From assembly GCA_903822175.1 (NCBI GenBank), contig CAIJOB010000033.1, positions 1 through 58,302 of the forward strand: a DNA stretch of 58,302 nt, read 5' to 3'. Positions 52,560-58,302 of this stretch are shown in pieces. The position numbers and the translations under genes were made by a program. Numbering within the stretch: the first letter of the stretch is position 1; every line of letters begins with the position of its first letter. Source of the stretch: an uncultured Alphaproteobacteria bacterium. GTDB lineage: Bacteria; Pseudomonadota; Alphaproteobacteria; Caulobacterales; Caulobacteraceae. The notes under the pieces are model-generated. The model ran no database searches. It saw only the letters and a program-made list of their open reading frames with translations, and was not told the origin of the DNA.

Positions 52560-53816
52560 TCAGAATTCCTTGAGATCGCGGCCCACGACCTTCTTCAGGT
52601 CAGCCTTTGACGGCGGCTTTTCGGGCGTGAAGTAGCCGGCGGCCTTCTTGGCCTCCATCTCGACGCTGGCGTCGTCGGGCACCAGCCAGTCGGGGATCGG
52701 CACCCGCTCGCCGATCTCGACGCCGCCGTTCACCAGGGCGTCGTACTTCATGTTCGACATCGACACGAACCGGTCGATCCGCCGGATGCCCAGCCAGTGG
52801 ATGATGTCGGGCATCAGCTGCTGGAACCGCGCGTCCTGCACGCCGGCCACGCATTCGGTGCGCTCGAAATAGGTCGCCGCCTGGTCACCGCCCGGCTGAC
52901 GCTTGCGGGCGTTGTAGACCAGGAACTTGGTCACTTCGCCCAGCGCCCGGCCTTCCTTGCGGTTGTAGACGATCAGCCCCGCGCCGCCCTGTTGCGCCTG
53001 CGCCGTCGCCTCTTCGATCCCGTGCGTCAGATAGGGGCGGCAGGTGCAGATGTCGGAGCCGAACACGTCGGAGCCATTGCACTCGTCGTGCACCCGGCAG
53101 GTTAGCGTATAGCGCTTGTTCCCGATCCTCGCCGGGTCGCCGAACATATAGAGGGTGATGCCCCCGATCGGCGGCAGGAAGACTTTGATGTCGGGCCGGG
53201 TGACCAGCTCCGGATACATGCCCCCGGTCTGTTCGAAGAGCGTGCGGCGCAGCTGCGTCTCGTCCACCTCGAACCGCTCGGCGATGCCGGGCAGGTACCA
53301 GACCGGATCGATCGCCGCCTTGGTCACCGCCACGTCGCCGTTCTCATGCACCACCGTCCCGTCGACCTTCAGCCGGCCCTTGGCGATGGCCTCGTGGATC
53401 TCCGGCAGGTCGATGCGCGCCTTGGTGACCGCGATGGTCGGGCGGATATCGACGCCCTCGGCCAGCTCGGCGGCAAAGTCCTCGGCGACCCGGTGGCCCC
53501 AGGGATCGAGCGACACGATCTTGCCCGCCTCATGCCATTGCGCATGCGGGCCGATCGGCACGACCGGATAGGTGTTGTGCAGTTCGGGGCGTGTCTCGGC
53601 GGCCATAGCCCCTGACGAGATCGCCAGCGCGCGATAGATCGAATAGGCGCCGCCGTGCGCGCCGATCGCGTTGCGGTCCGCGCCGGAGTTCGGCGTGGCG
53701 ATCACCGGGCCGCGGGCGCGGGCGGTCTTGGCGTCCCAATGGATCGGGAAACGGCTCGCCGACCCGGTTCCCGGGTGCGAGGTAAGCCGGATGTGGGATG
53801 TCCTGTTGGCGGACAT
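52560..53816 (-). CDS. GTP cyclohydrolase II-like protein, URC1 type
   Basis: A 418-residue protein with a C-terminal GTP cyclohydrolase II fold and a long N-terminal extension. The three Cys that bind zinc in RibA are present with RibA spacing: C246, C257 and C259 in RVHDECNGSDVFGSDICTC. The length and the N-terminus are those of Urc1p rather than of RibA, so I infer action on a uracil-derived ribonucleotide instead of riboflavin synthesis. ATG 53816 is chosen as the first Met of the conserved part; GAGAG and an upstream GGAGG precede it. It heads the URC1-URC4-upp operon and has a hairpin in its leader. Confidence 0.92.
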   Translation of the reverse strand: MSANRTSHIRLTSHPGTGSASRFPIHWDAKTARARGPVIATPNSGADRNAIGAHGGAYSIYRALAISSGAMAAETRPELHNTYPVVPIGPHAQWHEAGKIVSLDPWGHRVAEDFAAELAEGVDIRPTIAVTKARIDLPEIHEAIAKGRLKVDGTVVHENGDVAVTKAAIDPVWYLPGIAERFEVDETQLRRTLFEQTGGMYPELVTRPDIKVFLPPIGGITLYMFGDPARIGNKRYTLTCRVHDECNGSDVFGSDICTCRPYLTHGIEEATAQAQQGGAGLIVYNRKEGRALGEVTKFLVYNARKRQPGGDQAATYFERTECVAGVQDARFQQLMPDIIHWLGIRRIDRFVSMSNMKYDALVNGGVEIGERVPIPDWLVPDDASVEMEAKKAAGYFTPEKPPSKADLKKVVGRDLKEF

Positions 53817-53843
53817 GATCGCTCTCAAACCTCCAGAATCGAA

Positions 53844-53880
53844 AAAGGCCCCGCCGCCGTTCGCCGGCGATAGGGCCTTT
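53844..53880 (-). terminator. Intrinsic-terminator-like hairpin in the URC leader
   Basis: On the minus strand AAAGGCCC (53880-53873) pairs with GGGCCTTT (53851-53844), followed by TT and CG. A second GC-rich hairpin (CGCCGGCG with CGGCGGCG) can form within the loop. A stem ending in a five-T run is the form of a Rho-independent terminator. It ends 26 bp before the URC1-like ATG, downstream of the likely promoter. It is therefore a candidate attenuator of the operon rather than the end of a gene. The plus-strand reading ends with only three Ts. Confidence 0.65.
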
Positions 53881-54027
53881 GAGCGGAGATCAAACACCCG
53901 CTGATTTCACTTGGCAAGCCTTACGACTTTGCTGTCAGCGCGCCACGCCGCTGATTTGGCTGGGATTTGTCTCGTGATCTCGACCCCCAAGCTCGACCGG
54001 GGCCCCAAGGCGGCCTAAGGGTTGCGC

Positions 54028-55335
54028 GTGACCCGCCGAGCCTACCGCGCCGCCCTGCTCCACATGCTGGACGACCCCTGCCGCACCCCGGCGGCGGAGG
54101 CTTTCGCCTACCATGAGGATGGCCTGCTGGTGGTCGAGGACGGTCACGTCGCGGCCTTCGGCGCCTACGCCGACCTCGCCCCAAGCCTGCCAGAGAGAAC
54201 GCCGCTCGAGGCCTTCCCCGGCAAGCTGATCGTCCCGGGCCTGGTCGACGCCCACATCCACTACCCGCAGACCGACGTCATCGCCGCCTGGGGCTCGCAG
54301 CTCCTCGACTGGCTGCACAGCCACACCTTCCCCGCCGAACAGGCCTTCGCCGACCGCGCCCACGCCGATGAGGCCGCCCAATTCTTCTGCGACGAGCTGC
54401 TGCGCCACGGGACCACCAGCGCTCTGGTCTTCGGCACCGTCCACAAGACCTCGGTCGAGGCCCTCTTCGAAGCCGCACTCGCCCGCAACATGCGCCTCAT
54501 CGCCGGCAAGGTGCTGATGGACCGCCACGCGCCCGAGGGCCTCACCGACACCGTCGAGACCGGCCGCGCCGACACCGAAAGCCTGATCCGCGCCTGGCGG
54601 GGTAAGGGACGCCTCGGCTATGCGGTCACGCCCCGCTTCGCCGTCACCTCCTCCGACGCCCAGTTGGCCATGGCCGGCGAGGTCGCCGCCGCCCATCCCG
54701 ACGTGCTGATCCACACCCACATGAGCGAGAATCTCGACGAGATCGACCGGGTCGGAGAACTGTTCCCCGACGCCCGCGACTACCTCGACGTCTACGCCCG
54801 CCACGGTCTGGTCACGCCGCGCTCGGTCTTCGCCCACTGCGTCCACACCACCGACGAGGCGCTGCGCCGCATGCAGGCCGCGGGTTCAGCGGCGGTGTTC
54901 TGCCCCTCGTCCAACCTCTTGCTCGGCTCCGGCCTGTTCAGCCTGAAACAGGCCTGCGACTGCGGGGTCACCGTGGGCCTGGGCACCGACATCGGCGCCG
55001 GCGCCAGCTTCTCCCTGCTGCACATGATGGGCGAGGCCTACAAGGTCGGCCAGCTGGGCGGCGAGGCCCTCGACCCGCTGCACGCCTTCTACCTGGCGAC
55101 GCTGGCCGGCGCCCGGGCCATGAAGATCGACGGCCACGTCGGCAACCTGGCCCCCGGCAAGGAGGCCGACTTCCTGGTCATCGACCTGGCCGCCACGCCG
55201 CTGCTGGCGCGCCGCACGGCCGCCGCCGCGACCATCGCCGAACAGGTCTTCGTGCTGAGCCTGCTGGGCGACGACCGCGCCATCGAGCGGACTTATCTGG
55301 CCGGCGCCTTGGCCCACAGCCGCGACCGGCTCTAG
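54028..55335 (+). CDS. guaD: Guanine deaminase
   Basis: A 435-residue amidohydrolase that deaminates guanine to xanthine plus ammonia. Metal and substrate motifs are PGLVDAHIHYPQ (H76, H78), LDWLHSHTFPAE, HTHMSENLDEI, FAHCVHTTDEALRRM and FCPSSNLLLGSGLF, and LGTDIGAGASFSLL. The GTG at 54028 follows AAGGG at 6 nt; the TTG at 54022 directly abuts that site. It is divergent from the URC operon across 211 bp, making a base-catabolism locus, and is 2 bp before the next gene. Confidence 0.94.
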   Translation: MTRRAYRAALLHMLDDPCRTPAAEAFAYHEDGLLVVEDGHVAAFGAYADLAPSLPERTPLEAFPGKLIVPGLVDAHIHYPQTDVIAAWGSQLLDWLHSHTFPAEQAFADRAHADEAAQFFCDELLRHGTTSALVFGTVHKTSVEALFEAALARNMRLIAGKVLMDRHAPEGLTDTVETGRADTESLIRAWRGKGRLGYAVTPRFAVTSSDAQLAMAGEVAAAHPDVLIHTHMSENLDEIDRVGELFPDARDYLDVYARHGLVTPRSVFAHCVHTTDEALRRMQAAGSAAVFCPSSNLLLGSGLFSLKQACDCGVTVGLGTDIGAGASFSLLHMMGEAYKVGQLGGEALDPLHAFYLATLAGARAMKIDGHVGNLAPGKEADFLVIDLAATPLLARRTAAAATIAEQVFVLSLLGDDRAIERTYLAGALAHSRDRL

Positions 55336-55337
55336 CC

Positions 55338-56042
55338 ATGGACGGCCAGCGCTTCGAGACCCCGCTCGGCCCCATCGAGCTCCTCGGCCGCGACACCGGC
55401 CGACCCATTCAAGTGGTCATCACCGGCGCCTTCGCCTCGTCCAACACCCTCGAACTGAACCAGGACCGCTTCCCCGAGCTGGACGTCTGGCGCACCCACC
55501 TGCCGGGGAACCATTGCCCGCCGCTGGTGGCGACCTCGGTCGGCGTCTTCGCCGCGGCGATCTCGCAGGCGCTGCGCCAGCGTCTCGCTGGCCGCACCGC
55601 CCAGGTAATCGGCCTGTCAGTCGGCGCCCTGGTGGCCATGGCCCTCGACGCCGACCTGGTCGACCGCCTGTTGCTGGTCGAACCGCCGCTCCGCCCGGAC
55701 CGCGCCTGGCCGCTGACCCAGCTTCTAGACGCCATGCCGGCCGGCGGCGAGGATTTCGTCTGGCAGGTGTTCGGCCTGGCGCCGGACCGCCGCGAGCCCC
55801 GCGAATACACAGGCCTGCTGGACCGCCTGAGCCGCCCCGCCAAGCTCGTCCTTGGCGGCGACGCCCTGCTGCCCGAACGCGACCGCACGGGCTGGCCCAG
55901 CCTCGTCGACGACGACAGCCGCCGCGTGCTCGCCGCCCACCTGCTCGTCGAGGTCCAGGTCCTGCCCGGCGCCGGCCACCACGTCCTGAAGGAAGCCTGG
56001 CCCCAGTTCGAGCCCATCATGCGCGCCTTCGCGGCCGGCTAG
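55338..56042 (+). CDS. Divergent alpha/beta-hydrolase-like protein
   Basis: A 234-residue protein with a degenerate alpha/beta hydrolase pattern: nucleophile elbow IGLSVGALVAM, an acid candidate in VLGGDALLP, and a terminal GAGHHVL His. The first core strand reads IQVVITGAFASSNTLEL, where the oxyanion HGG is missing. It starts 2 bp after guaD and is likely co-expressed. The stop shares CTAG (56039-56042) with the convergent AGE gene. Substrate unknown. Confidence 0.72.
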   Translation: MDGQRFETPLGPIELLGRDTGRPIQVVITGAFASSNTLELNQDRFPELDVWRTHLPGNHCPPLVATSVGVFAAAISQALRQRLAGRTAQVIGLSVGALVAMALDADLVDRLLLVEPPLRPDRAWPLTQLLDAMPAGGEDFVWQVFGLAPDRREPREYTGLLDRLSRPAKLVLGGDALLPERDRTGWPSLVDDDSRRVLAAHLLVEVQVLPGAGHHVLKEAWPQFEPIMRAFAAG

Positions 56043-57145
56043 GCGACCGCGTCCGTCAGCGCCTGGATCGCCACCATCAGGTGATAGAAGGAGGTGGCTG
56101 GCGCGGGCTCGTCCATAAACGTCCCGTCGGCGCGCAGCTTGTCGCGCCAGATGCCCCGCGCCGGTGCGTCGAGGTATTGCGCCAGGCCCCGCGCGGCCCG
56201 CAACGCCTGGGCCTCGTCGCCCAGCACCACGGCGGCCTTCAGATGCTCGGTCTGCGGCCACAGCCTTGCTGAGCCATCCCGCACCGAAAAGTCGTCCCAC
56301 AGGGCATTGACCGCGACCTCGCGCACCGGATCGACGCCCTTCAACCCGGCCTCGAACAGCCGCCGCGCCGCCGCCAGCGCCCGGTCATCGCCCCTAGAGC
56401 GGCCCCAGCGGTCCAGCAGCCAGGCCCATTCGAACTGGTGGCCAGGCTCGACCAGGCCGCCCTCGCCCTCCAGCGCCCGCCACTGCTCGTCGAAGAACTC
56501 CCGCAGCGCGCCGGTCGCCGGATCGATGAACTTGCCCATCGCCAGCTCCGCAACCTCGTCGGAAAACGTGCGCCACGCCCCGCCGCCGATCAGCTCCCAA
56601 GCCAGCGTGCTCTCGAACAGGTGCATGTGCCAATTGGCCTGGAAGGGGTGCGGCCCGTTCTCCCGGTAACCGCCGCCCGCCACGCGTCGGTCCTGCAGCG
56701 CGTCCAGCACGCCGCGCGCCTGCGCCTCGAACGATACCGCCGGATCGGCGGCCTGCAGCGCCGCCATCGCCAGCAGCACGAAGGCCTGCTCGTAGTTGTC
56801 CGCCTCGCTGTCCAGCGGCGTCCCGTCCGCCGCCACGCGGTTGCGGAACAGGCCGTCCGGCCGCCGATAGGCCGCCACGAAGCGCGCCCAGCCGGTCTGG
56901 GCCACCGTCAGCCACCGCCCGCCATAGCCGGCCTGCGCCGCCTGGGCGAAGACGAACACCTGCCGCGCCTGTGCCCGCGCACGGCGCGGCGCCTCCACCG
57001 GGCGGCCTTCAAGGCTCAGGGTCTCCTGGAACAGCCCGCCCACAGGATCGACCCCAGCCCCGGCCCACAGCGGCAAAGCCGCCTCGCTCAGCCAGGCGCG
57101 ATACCAGGCAGCGGCGTCGGACAGGGTGTCGAAACGGACGGACAT
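56039..57145 (-). CDS. AGE-family sugar epimerase/isomerase
   Basis: A 368-residue (alpha/alpha)6-barrel protein of the N-acylglucosamine 2-epimerase / mannose isomerase family. Family features are RRARAQARQVFVFAQA, YEQAFVLLAMAAL, NWHMHLFESTLAW, EPGHQFEWAWLLDRW and LWPQTEHLKAAV. Exchange between fructose/mannose or related sugars is expected. It may act with the FucP-type transporter, although that gene is 42 kb away. The gene upstream on the same strand is a small unknown ORF. Confidence 0.91.
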   Translation of the reverse strand: MSVRFDTLSDAAAWYRAWLSEAALPLWAGAGVDPVGGLFQETLSLEGRPVEAPRRARAQARQVFVFAQAAQAGYGGRWLTVAQTGWARFVAAYRRPDGLFRNRVAADGTPLDSEADNYEQAFVLLAMAALQAADPAVSFEAQARGVLDALQDRRVAGGGYRENGPHPFQANWHMHLFESTLAWELIGGGAWRTFSDEVAELAMGKFIDPATGALREFFDEQWRALEGEGGLVEPGHQFEWAWLLDRWGRSRGDDRALAAARRLFEAGLKGVDPVREVAVNALWDDFSVRDGSARLWPQTEHLKAAVVLGDEAQALRAARGLAQYLDAPARGIWRDKLRADGTFMDEPAPATSFYHLMVAIQALTDAVA

Positions 57146-57198
57146 GCGCGCCTTATGGCGGATTCCGCCCCAAATGGCAGCCTAGGGCAATGGCAGCT

Positions 57199-57450
57199 TC
57201 AGGCGTCGCAGTTGCGCGCCGCGTGCGCCACGTGGAACGACCCGGAGTGCGACAGCACGATCCAGTCGCCACAGCGCGCGACGATCGGGCCGTCGGGCGT
57301 GCGCACCTGCACCGCGGCGCTCTCCACCACCGCGCAGGCCTCTTCGCCCAGCCAGCGCCACAGCGCGCGCCAGCTGGCCTTGTCGCTGGGCGGCGGCACG
57401 CGCAGCGCCGCGCCGTGATCGAAGGCCGGATGGAGCTGAATGGCGCGCAT
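57199..57450 (-). CDS. Small protein of unknown function
   Basis: An 83-residue protein with one recognisable stretch, TPDGPIVARCGDWIVLSHSGSFHVAHA, which resembles a small beta-barrel ligand or DNA-binding fold seen at the end of some phage and housekeeping proteins, but I cannot name it. AAGGG lies 3 nt before the ATG. It is 53 bp upstream of the AGE epimerase gene on the same strand. Confidence 0.6.
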   Translation of the reverse strand: MRAIQLHPAFDHGAALRVPPPSDKASWRALWRWLGEEACAVVESAAVQVRTPDGPIVARCGDWIVLSHSGSFHVAHAARNCDA

Positions 57451-57804
57451 GAACCCTTGGAAACCCTTGGCTGGCCGTCGAATCGTTCGCAGGTCCGAAT
57501 TCGCGGTGTTTCGGTGACCAAGTGCTTAATTGCCGCCGGCGCGCCCAGCCTGCCGCAACCCGGATACGACCCTGGCTTGCGGCGGCGGAGGGCCCAGGGT
57601 GAGGCGCAGAGTCCAACGTCGGGTCAGGCGCTGGTCGGAACACGGTCAGCGAACAGGTTATTTCTGCGCGGGCCGCAAATTGTCGCACCTTGATTTTCAA
57701 GCGCTCTTTTCATCACGGAAATACTTAGCTTAACTTATGGTAGAGCCGTCGCGGGGGTCCGGGGGGACTCTCGTCCGCCAGAAGGCGCGGCCGGGGAGAT
57801 AGAA
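57451..57804. other. Intergenic region before the HTH gene
   Basis: A 354-bp gap between divergent genes. It holds two GGTTTCC/CCAAGGG-like direct repeats next to the small ORF start and a GAATC (GANTC type) near 57480. An AT-rich stretch at about 57690-57740 includes TTAGCTTAACTTATGG and probably carries the HTH gene promoter. No convincing open frame, RNA gene or terminator is visible. Confidence 0.4.
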
Positions 57805-58227
57805 TTGGCAGATCCGTCAACAAAAGCGCCCGATCCGATGGACGTGGCCCTGGGCGCCGCGGTGCGCATCCGCCGCCGCACCATCGGCATCTCGCAGGAA
57901 GCGCTGGCCGAGCAGTGCGGCGTCAGTTTCCAGCAGATCCAGAAATACGAGAACGGCGCGAACCGCATCTCCTTCTCGCGCCTGGTGCAGATCGCCCGCG
58001 CGCTCAAGTGCCGGGTCGTCGACCTGATGGACGTCCTGGACGGCCCGGACCGCGAAATGACCGGCGACCTCGACCTCTTGACCCGCATGCGGACGCCCGG
58101 CGCGATCGAACTGCTCGCCGCCTATGAGCTGATGCCGCCGGAAGCCCGCACCTCGCTGGTCGGCATGCTCCGCGCCCTCACCGCACCGGTCGAGGCCGCT
58201 CCGGCCAAGGCCCGGGTGGTGGCTTAG
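57805..58227 (+). CDS. HTH (XRE-type) transcriptional regulator
   Basis: A 140-residue regulator with an N-terminal Cro/C1 HTH: VRIRRRTIGISQEALAEQCGVSFQQIQKYENGANRISFSRLVQIARAL. The C-terminal 70 residues are helical with no ligand domain. This form is common in several paralogues in Caulobacterales and Rhizobiales. The TTG start is supported by GGGGAGAT at 6-7 nt; the next Met is at residue 12 (57838). No target is evident. Confidence 0.9.
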   Translation: MADPSTKAPDPMDVALGAAVRIRRRTIGISQEALAEQCGVSFQQIQKYENGANRISFSRLVQIARALKCRVVDLMDVLDGPDREMTGDLDLLTRMRTPGAIELLAAYELMPPEARTSLVGMLRALTAPVEAAPAKARVVA

Positions 58228-58244
58228 AGGCGCCCTCTCCCTAC

Positions 58245-58273
58245 CCTCTCCCTCTCGCTACGCGGGGGAGAGG
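58245..58273. repeat. REP-like hairpin at the window end
   Basis: CCTCTCCC (58245-58252) and GGGAGAGG (58266-58273) form a perfect 8-bp hairpin with a 13-nt loop (CTCGCTACG...), next to further pyrimidine-rich CTCTCCCTA repeats. It is the same type of element as the DUF559-flanking repeats but a different sequence class. It continues past the window. Confidence 0.6.
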
Positions 58274-58302
58274 AGACGGTTCCGGCGCCTCAGCCTCCTC
58301 TC

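Noticed and set aside
52560..53816. ribA (riboflavin synthesis GTP cyclohydrolase II)
   Set aside because: The protein is about twice RibA length, lacks a DHBP synthase partner domain, and sits with DUF1688 and upp rather than rib genes.

Overview
The window is high-GC, densely packed bacterial DNA that reads as an alphaproteobacterium of the Caulobacterales type (Caulobacter/Phenylobacterium-like). The evidence is a CtrA-family response regulator paralogue, TTAACC-type CtrA-like motifs upstream of chemotaxis and signalling genes, TonB receptor and SSS/APC transporter biology, Tat or Sec-exported hydrolases in short operons, and a VirB-type secretion locus. This assignment is inference; no rRNA or other marker gene is present. 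I see no tRNA, rRNA, CRISPR array, prophage or transposase.

Layout. 1-3114: a LacI-type repressor fragment joined in frame to a 7TM-GAF-PAS-class III cyclase that also carries a one-base frameshift. 3191-5657: a translationally coupled trio (exported metallo-beta-lactamase, 2-keto-4-pentenoate hydratase family, SDR without the YxxxK motif), faced by a TetR gene. 6511-16779: an outer-membrane receptor, a DUF3604 lipoprotein, a GST-like protein, a DUF5367-like protein, a FucP-type sugar transporter and a periplasmic M14 peptidase. 16985-24996: an SSS symporter with a small two-helix partner, a beta-rich exported protein and a Tat-type hydrolase, then an amino acid permease, a class V aminotransferase and an exported amidohydrolase. 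24986-31086: a VOC-cupin protein opposite a sulfatase, then a haloalkane dehalogenase/DUF1330 pair opposite a membrane-anchored metallo-beta-lactamase and TetR gene, with palindromes in both divergent promoter regions.

31091-37090 is a signalling segment: a TraB/GumN protein, a REC protein, a CtrA paralogue cut off inside its DNA-binding domain and fused head-on to the remains of a chemoreceptor, an intact chemoreceptor, an HTH-cupin regulator and a small CxxC protein. 37156-41110 is a carboxylesterase, DUF1295 and carotenoid-oxygenase operon, followed by a YeiH transporter. 42498-50166 holds a compact type IV secretion operon (virB1-2-3-4-6-9-10-11) with no virB5, virB7, virB8, virD4 or relaxase. 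50176-50677 is a DUF559 nuclease gene enclosed by long inverted REP-type repeats.

50722-55335 is the clearest metabolic unit: upp, DUF1688 and a GTP-cyclohydrolase-II-like gene, which together match the URC uracil-degradation pathway first described in yeast. A terminator-like hairpin lies in the leader, and a guanine deaminase gene is divergent. The end holds an alpha/beta-hydrolase-like protein, an AGE epimerase, a small unknown protein, an HTH regulator and a final REP hairpin. The strongest leads are the URC operon with its leader hairpin, the reduced secretion locus, the CtrA/chemoreceptor rearrangement with its shared TTCCCA/TGGGAA promoter motif, and the DUF559-REP unit.
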